Shown here: positions 26,213 through 35,712 of the stretch, in pieces
How the letters are laid out: each line of letters starts with the position of its first letter
Position numbering within the stretch: position 1 is the first letter of the stretch
Source: Sphagnum magellanicum
Taxonomy: Eukaryota; Streptophyta; Sphagnopsida; Sphagnales; Sphagnaceae
Assembly: GCA_021904315.1 (NCBI GenBank)
Contig: CM038911.1
Span: forward strand, 8,095,390 to 8,159,389
Direction: 5' to 3'
DNA length: 64,000 bases
Notes under the pieces: model-generated
Databases searched by the model: none
The model's input: only the letters and a program-made list of their open reading frames with translations
What the model was told of the DNA's origin: nothing
Made by a program: the position numbers and the translations under genes

Positions 26213-26457
26213 CTAGTTTGAACCCCGTGCCTAATGCATAGGTGTGTGTGTGTATTTGACGGTACATATTACAAAATTACAATTACAAACTACATTTTCA
26301 AAACCTCTTTATATACAACATTCCGCATGTATCCATCGGGACCCTGGCCACTGAAAATCTTGATGTTTGCACTGCTTGTGACCCGTGAGATAGCAACATA
26401 CAGCTGACCATGGGAATAGACCATAGACGACAAATATACGCCAACGTTGTTCAACTT
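26213..26457 (-). mobile_element. Helitron 3' end with C-terminal Pif1-like helicase remnant
   Basis: Reading minus from 26457 to the stop at 26290 gives KLNNVGVYLSSM, then SHGQLYVAISRVTSSAN, then IKIFSGQGPDGYMRNVV and YKEVL before a TAG stop. This is the C-terminus of the Helitron Rep/helicase protein, including the SF1 helicase motif VI-like QLYVAISRV. About 55 bases past the stop lies a hairpin-like sequence (CCTATGC-ATTAG-GCACGGGG), followed by CTAG and then T at 26213-26212, which matches the CTRR|T terminus of Helitrons. Upstream helicase motifs and Rep were not found, so it is 5'-truncated or decayed. Confidence 0.82.
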
Positions 26458-27940
26458 GTAAGTAAGTAGTAAGTTACTTATTTAATATTTAATAGGTATC
26501 AATCTGTTGAAAATTATTTCTTTGTTTTTCTATGTTGATAAGTTCCAGTATCCAGACCCCCCTCCCTATTCATAATGGTTAGGGTTTCTGGTGCAGCCAA
26601 TTTTCACATGCATCATAATAATACCTTTGGCATCCAGCATATTATTATTATTGGCAAAATTGTTTTTCTGGGCAATCTGATCATTGCAATTACCAATATA
26701 TCTATTAAGTTTGTGTGCTAAAATGGCAACTGACATCCATTGCCATTATTATTATGGCAAATGCAAGCCTTGAAATTGCCAATATCTAATAAAAGTGTGC
26801 TTAATGGCTGCTCACTCTGGTATCCATTGAACTATAATAAAAAATTATGGCAATGTAAAAAGCATTGAAAATTTCCAATATTCTAAATAAAATTTCAAAA
26901 AAAAAAAAAGCCCAACCCAACTCTTTCAGTTGTTGAGAAAGAGACTGGATGAGTGTACCTAAGTCCAAAAACCCCAAAATAAAAAATAAAAATAAAAATA
27001 AAAATTTACAACACTAATATATATTATTCTCCACTGCGTTGCGTCGATATTCCATTCTTTCTCCGCCCCATCGGAGTAAACAGACCATGATGGGACGGAT
27101 GGACGGATGGATGACAAAATAGATGGATGAAATGATGCTTCACGATGTCCTTTACTATATGTTATGTCAAGAACCTGAAAAATGGCAAACCTTAGTCTTT
27201 AACATAATAATACCCCATCTTCAGCAAATAGAGCAACAAATCCTGATTGCTATAACGAAGCTTATATACCTTAGTACCTTGGGGCCAATTCAACACTAAT
27301 TATATTATTTTCAGAAATGTTTAAATTTTTTTAAAATATTTATTTCTTCCAACTCAAAAAAATATTGTGAAGGAAAATAGTGGATATTTAAGAATATTCC
27401 ATTTGTTGAAAATGAATGTTTTCAAAATTAATTAATTATTTGACAAGACATGTGCTGAAATGGCCAAGGTACTATGATGGTATCTATAGGTAATAGATTT
27501 ACACTATAAAGAGCCTCAAATAGGGGGATGAAACTGGTGGTCTAGGGATTCAACTGGGGTCCAAATGTTATAAGGTTCATGATGAACATTTTACCAATTC
27601 CCCCCCCCCAAAAAAAAGTGGCTATATTTCTCACCATAATAATTAGAAATCAATTATTAAAAATATGAAATTCCTGATCAAAAAGCCTCCATTAATTTTG
27701 GGTAAGATTTTTATTATTTATTTTATTTTAAAAATCCATCCAAAACAAAACTTTCCATTAAAAAAAAATTTATTAGTTAAATTTATTATCAACAACCCTC
27801 CTCTTTATGCTTGCTTGCTTGCTGGCTGGCTGGCTACTACCAACTTGTTGCATGATGAGATCTGCAGGTACTAGCAAATTGCGAAGTGATGAAATTACAA
27901 AAGGGACTTTCTACAACTAAAAATCAAGCAAGTTTTTTGC
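26458..27940. other. AT-rich intergenic DNA, no gene seen
   Basis: May contain decayed Helitron interior near its left edge. Holds GGAT/GGAC simple repeats near 27095-27125, a C run near 27600 and GCTT/GGCT tracts near 27810-27834. No coding region recognised. Confidence 0.4.
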
Positions 27941-28462
27941 ACTCTGGCTTGCTCCTTGGTTTTTTTTTTCCCTCCTCTAATTGTAAGATTCATTGCTACT
28001 ACTACTACATCAGATTCTTGTTCAGCAAGAGCAAGAAACTGAGTTTAGCATCTAGATAGATCTTGAAACCAAATTTGATCTGATCTGATCTGATCTGAGC
28101 TGAGAGCTTGAGTTGAGCTGAGATTGCCCATTTTCTTCAAATCCTAACATGTCAAGCTCTTGAACCTGACTTAGTTTGATGATTTGAGAAAACAAAAAAA
28201 ATCAGGACCAAACTCAAGATCAAAATCAGGAGAAGATTTTTTTTTTTTTTTTTCATTACATGTTGAGAGTGGGTGGCCCATGCAATTAGTAATGAAAATT
28301 ATGAAGTTTTTGAAATGAATTTTGCAGGCTTGTGAAATCCACTAAGTGATAGACTCTCAAAATTTCCAGAGTCTTCTAGAGCAGAAGATCGTAGCTTGCC
28401 CTGCTTTCTGGTGTGTGGAAGTACTTGATGACTGATCGATTGAATCAGCAGCTGCTGCTGCC

Positions 28463-28492
28463 ATGCCACTACAGGATCAGCTTCAGTGGGAT

Positions 28493-28523
<31 letters not shown>

Positions 28524-28792
28524 GAGGATGTGTGGCAGAAACTATGGAGTTGGTGGTGTCATGGAGTACTGATGAAACTTGTTCAGCTGCAGCTCTGAGA
28601 GATGCAGTGGGATCAGCAGCTGCAGGGCTCTCAGCTCCACCACCAGCCTCTTTCTTTGATCCACATACCTGTGCAATCCATGCCAATATGGAGGAGATCA
28701 GATTGTTGGCAGCTGTCCCCTGCAGGTCAAAGTCCCACCATCAATATCAGCAGCCCACTCAACAACTCAACCCGGCAGATCAAAATGCCTGA
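28463..28792 (+). CDS. Hypothetical 109-aa protein, Ala-rich; weak gene candidate
   Basis: Frame from an ATG at 28463 with an eight-Ala run encoded by a GCT/CTG repeat (about 28497-28525). Context looks like a transcript: a possible 3' splice site TTTTGCAG at about 28328, CTG-rich leader, and balanced composition compared with flanking AT-rich DNA. The frame continues past a possible donor (TGCAG|GTCAAA near 28722), so the C-terminal end is uncertain. I recognise no family. The trinucleotide repeat keeps all three frames open, which weakens the coding case. It converges on the LEA-like gene downstream. Confidence 0.3.
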
Positions 28793-29269
28793 GGGAAGAT
28801 CTATTATAAGGAGGTTCATTCACAAATTAATGAGTCAGGGGTGTGCACCTTGAGAATCTTGACAGGGAGTCTTGCTCGAATGTATTAAGCATTCTTGAGA
28901 CTTTGAAATTGAACATGATTCTAATCATGTAAACCAAACAAGTCTAGTTACATTTCCTGTGGCTCCTTGATTTGTTAAGCATTGATTACACTTCCTGTGA
29001 CTCATTAATTTGTGGAATGTAATCCTCTGATCAACTCCAGGTTTTTCTTTCTTCAGCAAACTGAGCTGTGATGAAGAAACTCTCTCATCATGCATCATCG
29101 TGATCAAGAGATCAACAACGTATTTGTCTGAAATTGCAGAGAAATCTCCACAAGAGGTTGCAGAGGAAAAAAAAAAATCTCCACATGGAATTGCAGAGAA
29201 ATCTCCACAAGAGATTCATGTATTGAATCTTTTGTAGCAAGAATTATATTCTAGAGCTGAAGATGAGGA

Positions 29270-29680
29270 CTAGGTTGAGGGATTTTGTACTGGGGAGTTG
29301 GTGGTGGTATCTGCAGCTGAAGAGGACCCATTTGTATTGTTGCTGCTAGGTTGGTCGGCAGCTGCTCCGCCTCCGCCCAGGTGTAAGGCTTTGGAAACAG
29401 AGTCTTGTAAGCCTTGAGGAACACCAGAGTGACTGGCATGCTCTGCAAAGTCTTGAACCTGGTGCACCACATTGGCAAGATAAGTCTTGGAGGAATCGGC
29501 CGCTTGGTTGCCTTTGTCCAGCACAATAGTAGCCACTTTCTGTACTAGCGACACACCCGCTTCTTGTCCCTCCTCCGCGCTCTTCTGTGCCGTCTCTAGA
29601 GTGCTCTTCGCTGTCTCTTGCAGATTTGCAGCCACAGCGTCCAGACTCGACTGATCATCGCTAGTAGTATTACTCGCCAT
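29270..29680 (-). CDS. Small LEA-like hydrophilic helical protein, 136 aa
   Basis: Single-exon frame with an ATG at 29680 and a TAG stop at 29272-29270. The N-terminal 90 residues are a hydrophilic, Cys-free, Trp-free helix rich in Ala, Gln, Glu, Lys and Ser (ANLQETAKSTLETAQKSAEE) with a roughly 11-residue amphipathic periodicity, as in late embryogenesis abundant proteins. The tail is Ser/Thr/Asn-rich after a GGGGAAA hinge. Such proteins protect membranes and proteins during drying; the exact LEA group is not clear, and function is inferred from composition. A G-box/ABRE-like CCACGTGAC lies about 200 bases upstream and two more ACGTGAC sites lie further up, consistent with abscisic acid or drought control. 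Confidence 0.7.
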   Translation of the reverse strand: MASNTTSDDQSSLDAVAANLQETAKSTLETAQKSAEEGQEAGVSLVQKVATIVLDKGNQAADSSKTYLANVVHQVQDFAEHASHSGVPQGLQDSVSKALHLGGGGAAADQPSSNNTNGSSSAADTTTNSPVQNPST

Positions 29681-29884
29681 TATTGCAACAGAATCTTCTT
29701 CGACTGTCGAGACTCACCACTAGTCAAGTTTCTGATCTCCAAGCGCGCGGCTGCTCACTGCAAAAACACATAAACAAGGGGGTGCAAAAAAAATCAAAAA
29801 ACGGAAGAAGATTAAGCTTTAAAAACATACGGATTTCTGCACTGCAGAGATCAGTGGTCAACAAAGAGCTTCTTCAAAGCTGCA

Positions 29885-29893
29885 CCACGTGAC
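29885..29893 (-). promoter_or_regulatory. G-box / ABRE-like site upstream of the LEA-like gene
   Basis: CCACGTGAC contains the palindromic CACGTG core (29886-29891), about 205 bases before the start codon. ACGTG cores recruit bZIP and bHLH factors in plants. Another ACGTG lies near 30039. Confidence 0.5.
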
Positions 29894-29947
29894 GACAATT
29901 TCTGAAAAATCAAAGCTGCCTACGACAAGAAGAAGAATCTAAGAACT

Positions 29948-30260
29948 GAAACTGATCTTGCAATTCTTCTTCTATGGACGTGACTAGATCAGTGAATAAT
30001 ATTCGCGTACTAATATATTCTGGAGCTAAATTCTTCATTACGTGAAAGTAGTAGTCAAGAATAGTCTCTCTCTCCTCCTCCTCCTCCTGCTGCTGCGATA
30101 TTGGGTTGACAAGGAATTATTCCCTCCTTGTCTGAGCGTCTGTCTAACTATGGAGGACTAAAGCGGGTCGAAGAAGAAGAAGAAGAAAGGACTAATGTCC
30201 GTCTTCAGGTACTAGAGAAACTGATCTTGCAATTCTTCTCCTATGGACGTGACTAGATCA
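29948..30260. repeat. Direct 44-bp repeat carrying ACGTGAC sites
   Basis: Copies at 29948-29991 and 30217-30260 differ at one base. Each reads GAAACTGATCTTGCAATTCT and ends CTATGGACGTGACTAGATCA. The 269-base spacing places two ABRE-core-like ACGTGAC boxes upstream of the LEA-like gene. Confidence 0.85.
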
Positions 30261-30769
30261 AAGTTAATATTCTTCTTCTTCTTCTTCTGCTGAAGCTGCT
30301 GCAAAGTAGTACTAGTGATTCTGAGGAGTTGTGCGAAGAAGAAGATGATGATGATGCAGGAATGAATCCTTTTTTCCAATTTCTCTAATTGATGATGATG
30401 ATGATCTTCTGCTACACTACTACTGGCGTCTTGGTGGTGGTGGTCTGGAGTCTGGAGTCTGGGCCAGAGCTAGCTAATTGTTCTCAAGCACGTCGTCCAC
30501 TGATCATGTCCCACATGTGTGTGTGGCTGGCTGGCTGTCTTGGCTGGCTGGCTGACTGACTAGCTTTTTTTGTCTTATTTTTTTCCTTCTTCTTCTTCTT
30601 CTCCTCCGTCTGCAATCAATCTCTTTCTCCTCAAAAGCACAAATCCCGCAAAAATTCAGCACACAAATTTCGCACCTTTTTCTTCAAAAAAATTTTACCC
30701 GGAGAGGAGAGAAGGAGATTGCTACGGTGGTGTTGGGGGTCCAGCGCATGCCCGGAACTACGACAAAAA

Positions 30770-30793
30770 CGTTTGTTTGCCGACAAACAAACG
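30770..30793. repeat. Perfect 10-bp inverted repeat
   Basis: CGTTTGTTTG, then CCGA, then CAAACAAACG. It sits in a GC-richer patch (about 30700-30830) inside AT-rich DNA. Confidence 0.75.
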
Positions 30794-30834
30794 GCGATGG
30801 CGCCAGCGTCAGGGACGGGGCAGGAGTGATCTTT

Positions 30835-30955
30835 GTAGCCAAAGTGGCGATGATCCCACAATCAAGATTTAGCCAGATTTGGTTACAAGCTAACTATATA
30901 TATATATATATTCTATATTTTTGGCTATATATATCCAGTGGAGAAAAAAAATGGC
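30835..30955 (+). repeat. GCCA-type dispersed repeat, copy at 30.8 kb
   Basis: The phrases GTAGCCAAAGTGGCGATGAT and AAGATTTAGCCAGATTTGG match the units at 56.3 and 56.7 kb (GTAGCCAAATTGGTGATGAT; AAGATTTAGCCAGAATTGG). It runs into a TA microsatellite (30897-30911). Confidence 0.7.
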
Positions 30956-31000
30956 TGACCTGGGCTAGTGGGGTTGCCCTTTAGAGTGAAAGGGCTAGTG

Positions 31001-32204
31001 TTAATTTCAGTGTTGGTCTGGTACTTTTGAAAACTTTCATACAAGTCTAGTCCAATGATTTTTATTTTTTATTTTGGCTAAATTTTTGCCACTTTGGAGA
31101 CCAAAAAAAAAAAAGGGCTTGCGAAGGCCCCAAAGTACTTTTTTGGCCAAAAAATATATATAATTGTTTTAATCCCCCCAAATTCGCCATATTTCAAGGC
31201 AAAAATTCCCTCTCAAATCCACCATATTTAGACATTGTGTTCATTTAGCTTGTTGCCAGATCCTAAAGGGATTCTTAAGCAAGGTAGTTTGTTTTGTTTT
31301 GCTGGCCTTGCCTACCAAGGCAAGGATATTGTGTTCAGATTCATTAAAGAGTATAGTAAGCTAGCTTAAGGGATTTTGGCCCCTAGGTAATAATAATAAT
31401 AGGTCTATATATTTTTATATGAGGATTTTTTTTGAAAGATGATATATTTTGGCTTGTGTTGAAACTTGAGAGATTAGTTATAGAGTTCTAATATCTTGAA
31501 GGATTTTGGTTTTTTTATTTTTTAGAGGATTTTTTGAAAATTATATTTTTCCATGGTGAAATATTTGAGTTTTCATAATTCTTCTTCATCTTTTGCCTTA
31601 AGAGATACGGTTTTTAATGTAAATGGTAAGGCCACATAGTGACCTTGTTTCTCAAACTGAGATCTCCCAAACCACACCCCTTTCATGCCACGCATGGTCT
31701 TGATATCTTTGGAAAGCTCTCGATGATGACTACAACTTGATTTGAAACCATTTGGAGCTATAGTGTGAAAACTAACCACTATTTTTCTAAATGAAAATTA
31801 AATAAAAATCAAAACTGAAAAACTTTATTGGAATTTGGGCGCATTCTTGGTATTCTTGCAAAGCCAGCAACCACGCGAGTAAAGAATTAATAAAAGTTTA
31901 TTTCACAATGTTCAGAGCTATAAGGTGTGGAAGATAATGATAATTTGAGTCGATGATATTTTGTTGCTGGAGTTTATACAAACAAATTGCAAAAAAAAGG
32001 GTTTTTGGAATGAAAAATCATTTGAGTGCTCAATGTGTTCACATTGCAAAAGTTAGGGGAAAAAAAAATTCAATTATGAGAATTAAACAATGTGTTCACA
32101 CTTGGGCCAAATGGCTACACTAGAATAACTGAAATTGAGATTGGCATAAATTTGGTAGAAGGTTGGTATTACCTCAAGTACTTACCAGACCAGCACTAGT
32201 GTTA
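31001..32204. mobile_element. Candidate 1.2-kb element with ~23-bp imperfect terminal inverted repeats
   Basis: Left end TTAATTTCAGTGTTGGTCTG (then GTA); the reverse complement of the right end is TTAACACTAGTGCTGGTCTG (then GTA). Pairing is gap-free with five mismatches in 23. Inside lies repeat family 2 copy 3. No transposase frame was seen. Boundaries and target duplications are not certain. Confidence 0.5.
31305..31645 (-). repeat. Dispersed repeat family 2, copy 3
   Basis: Same orientation as copy 2. Shared phrases include CAAGGCAAGGATATTGTGTT, GCTTAAGGGATTTTGGCC, TATATGAGGATTTTTTTTGA and CATGGTGAAATATTTGAG. Confidence 0.82.
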
Positions 32205-33351
32205 AGCTTGGCCTTCAAATTGAAGGATTTTTTTATTTTGCAACTTTTTTTATCAAAACAGATTTTTCATTTAGAAATTTTGCAAAAAAAAATTGAAGAT
32301 TAATTTTTTTTAGTAAGAATTTTTCATATATATTTTTTATGATGTCATGTTAATGTGCACTATTATTATGTAGTAAATATGTTTACCTAGTCATTGAATA
32401 TGTGGATAGGTGTACATAATTTGAGGGCCAATTGGGAAGATATGGTTAGAAGAACTAAAAAATCAAACCCTAAAAACTCAAACTCTTATTTCTTTGACAC
32501 CCTGACCCCCCATTTTGAAACAAGAAATTTTAAGTCCATTTCAAAAAATCTCGCAATATATAAGTCTTGAACAAGTGATATATAGGTGCAATAAACAATC
32601 CAAATGTTTCCAAATGCTGGAGATACCGATTCGTATGTTTTGTGAGCCTCACTCACATGACTTTACACTTGTAGGAATGCAAATTATGTCCTTCATACAA
32701 ACCTACACCATGTTAAAACCATTACACTGGATGAATGAAGAACATACAAATATCAGATCGGTGAAGATTGAAAGGTGTGAGTGAGTCTTGAGTGAGAACC
32801 GCTTGTGCCCAAAATGCCAAGCAATGGAGATAAGTTGATTTTCACACACACATACAATGTTGTACATATATGTGTTTATGAAACGATCCTTCCTTCATGT
32901 CTAGGAAGGAATCCCTCTTCAAGAGTCCTTTGGATGAAAGGATTCATGGCATTATTTCCGTTTGGGAAAGACGACGTTGCTTTTACCAATGAGTTAGAAG
33001 GATAAACCAGTGTTGGTTGCTTCTCTAACATCGGTTTCAAAATTTTGGCTCTACCTACAATTCCTAAAAAACATCAGACTACTCATCCAAAAAACCTCCT
33101 ACCTCAACTTTCGGTTCTTTGTTTAGTCCTTTCACAAAACCCACCGATTCTTTGAAATTTTTCAAAAACACAAAATCGAAGGTTATAATCAAAGAACCAC
33201 CCAACATTGAATTAAATGATTAAATGGCCCCTTGAAGGTTGAAGGGCAATAAGCTGTCAAATTGAAAGCCCTCGGCTTCATAGCGTTCAGAGTCCAGACT
33301 ACACAGTGGTTTTGATATTTTGGATTTTAAAAAACAACTATGGGGACACGT
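32205..33351. other. Intergenic, no gene seen
   Basis: Scattered short frames of no recognisable family; AT-rich to moderate composition. Confidence 0.4.
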
Positions 33352-33353
33352 TA

Positions 33354-33742
33354 CAGTTATCTGTAAAGTCCAACGATTAGGGGGCGAGAATGGCCAGTTT
33401 GGACATAATATGCGTAACCGGGAATCAAAATTTTACAAAAGGAAATAACTGAGACCCAAACTAGTTTTTCCACCAATTTTGGTGGTAAACTGAGTTTCAT
33501 CCTGTGTTTCATTTTTCCTGAGCGCCTCCACCACTGCTGCTACATATATTTTCACTGCTCCTCCTGCCTCTACAACTACTATAATTACTCTCGAACCTTG
33601 TGCATTAAATGCTGAGTTTCAGCATTTCATGCCCAGATTTAATAAAATTTTCCTTACTTTGCAGATATCACTGAAAGAGGGGATAGGGGGCCAAAGCATA
33701 GGAGATAGGGGGTGAAACAGAGGGTGACTTTACTGATAATTC
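33354..33742 (+). mobile_element. TA-flanked MITE family, copy C (complete, 389 bp)
   Basis: Left terminus CAGTTATCTGTAAAGTCC; the reverse complement of the right terminus is GAATTATCAGTAAAGTCACC. TA dinucleotides flank both ends (33352-33353 and 33743-33744). Best-preserved copy of the family; it includes CTCGAACCTTGTGCATTAAA and AATAAAATTTTCCTTACTTT. Non-coding. Confidence 0.85.
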
Positions 33743-33744
33743 TA

Positions 33745-34465
33745 TTCTGCAAACTTATTGGATGTCCCCCCCCCTCCCCTGTTTTTTCGCTACATGCTTT
33801 ATAAATGGATTCTTCAATTTTTGTCACATGTCTTTCCTGATGGTAGGGGACACAACAGAATTGTCTTTTCTTTTGTCCTTAGCTCTTATGTTTTTCTGGA
33901 GAATAATTATGGTAAAATGGATAGCAAAGATCTAGACTTTCTTTTGGGTAGTGGAGTTTCTGTGGAATATCCACAATTTGTCATGACTTGTGAAGATGTT
34001 GTTTAGGTGTTGTTTTTTTGTGGGTGGTACTAGATAGTAAAGATTGACCATGGGAATTGTGCAAATAGATCATGGATGTATGGAGAGCCTAGGAAATAAC
34101 CTGTCCACTGCCACACAATGTAGCCTACCCCATCAGAGCTTTTATTTTCTGTGATACCTACCTACTCTCTCATCTTGGTTCCATGTGCAACTTTAAATGT
34201 TGTTCACTTTCTACTCAACAAGTGGAGATGTCTCTTCAGCCTGGCTCTTCTGACACAAATCTTAAATGGTGAAGATGGGTTGTTGGCTAATGGAAGTTGG
34301 GAACCCCCTCAAATATTGAAAAACACAAAGATGGATGGATGGATGGATGATCATGGCACCCTATCAACCCCAATCATGCACATTACATGGTTAGATGATT
34401 TGAAAGTCAAAATGAATTCCATAATAAAATATTATTTAAAGAATCAGCCAAAGAGAGTACACAGC
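33745..34465. other. Intergenic, no gene seen
   Basis: Contains a GGAT tract near 34333-34350. No recognised coding region. Confidence 0.4.
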
Positions 34466-34468
34466 TAA

Positions 34469-34842
34469 GAGCATCTCCACCGGTGCGCTCAGTATGTCAC
34501 TCTGGATAATAAAGTTAAATGTCTAAGTTCAGCTGTTTCTTTTGTGGCAACCCCACCAATAAAACTGTAACTAAAACTGCATATATGTGGGAACTACTAA
34601 TAGCAAACCACGTGGAGCAATCATTATGATCGACCGATCAGAATACTGAGCTGCAATTAGGTCCAATTTATTACACTCATTTTTGGAGGTGCACAACTGT
34701 GTTGCGCCATTTACTAGTCACAGCAAGCTGCACGAATTTGGCACAGAAAAACGAATTTCCTGAGCTAAACCGGCACATTTTGACTTTTTCGCAATAAAGT
34801 GTAGTGTCTGGAGTCACATACTGAGCACCGTTGCAGATGCTC
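34469..34842. mobile_element. Tourist/PIF-Harbinger-like MITE, 374 bp with TAA duplications
   Basis: Left end GAGCATCTCCACCGGTGCGC continues CTCAGTATGTCACTCTGGA. The reverse complement of the right end is GAGCATCTGCAACGGTGCTC, then AGTATGTGACTCCAGA, so the inverted repeats are about 37 bp with few mismatches. TAA lies directly outside both ends (34466-34468 and 34843-34845). The 3-bp TAA duplication and GAGCATCT terminus are typical of PIF/Harbinger-derived MITEs. No open frame. Confidence 0.9.
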
Positions 34843-34845
34843 TAA

Positions 34846-35636
34846 GTCTTGAACTGCAAAATTGTAATTTGTTAGATTAAACCTTCAACCCTAGAGTAGA
34901 CCAAAACAAACCGTCTAATTATTCTTTATCTTCCTTTGAGGCAATGAACTTGGGGGGCGCAGGGGGGGGCGCAGAGAGAGGGGAATGATTTGTTGTGATT
35001 TTGGCTTGTAGTAACTTGGCCACTTTGACACGTATTTTCTCAAATAAATTAATATTTTGAAACATTCCATCAAACTTTTTATTTTCTCTTAGGAGAAAAA
35101 AAATTTCCCACAAAAATCATTTTTGTGAAAAACTCAACATTTCTGAAAATAATAGTACTACTACATACATACATATGTGTTAAACTCTTTTTTTTTTTTC
35201 TTTTTTTCTTCTTTTTTTTTCCTTTTTTTTTTTGTTTTTGGAAGAGTGCTGACAGAAACATCTCAGCTATCTGAGCTGACGAGGATCAGGAGTCTTGCTA
35301 AGGTAAGTTCCTTTGAGCTCATATAACCAACTCAAGACGGCATCACACCCTTGTATATAATATAAAATAAAATCTTACATAGACATGACAATTGTAGCCA
35401 CAAGCCTGGCCGAGAATCTCTCTTCCAAGTAGGAGCCACAATGAACCAAGACCCCACCAGTACACCATCCAATGGATGCCTGCTATTACTCAGTTATGGA
35501 TGAACCTCAAATGAGTTAGTATATGGTTTCATCTTGGTAAACCAATTATGTAAGAAATATAGGTCTCATTATATAAGTAGATAGGTAAGAAAATAGATAA
35601 CTACTAGATTCATAGATAGTTTATACATACGTAAGG
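34846..35636. other. Intergenic, no gene seen
   Basis: G-rich patch at about 34953-34982, poly-T-rich patch at about 35188-35234. No coding region recognised. Confidence 0.4.
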
Positions 35637-35712
35637 GCTGTTTTTACTACCTACCTACTAACAACCTGCTAGTGGGTTGTCAGTGGGTAGGTAGTAACCA
35701 AAAAAAAACAGC
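35637..35712. mobile_element. 76-bp foldback element
   Basis: GCTGTTTTT then ACTACCTACCTACTAACAACC forms a near-perfect stem with GGTTGTCAGTGGGTAGGTAG and the closing AAAACAGC, around an 8-base loop. The only irregularities are two mismatches and a bulge of a few T/A. It is probably a minimal foldback MITE. Confidence 0.7.
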
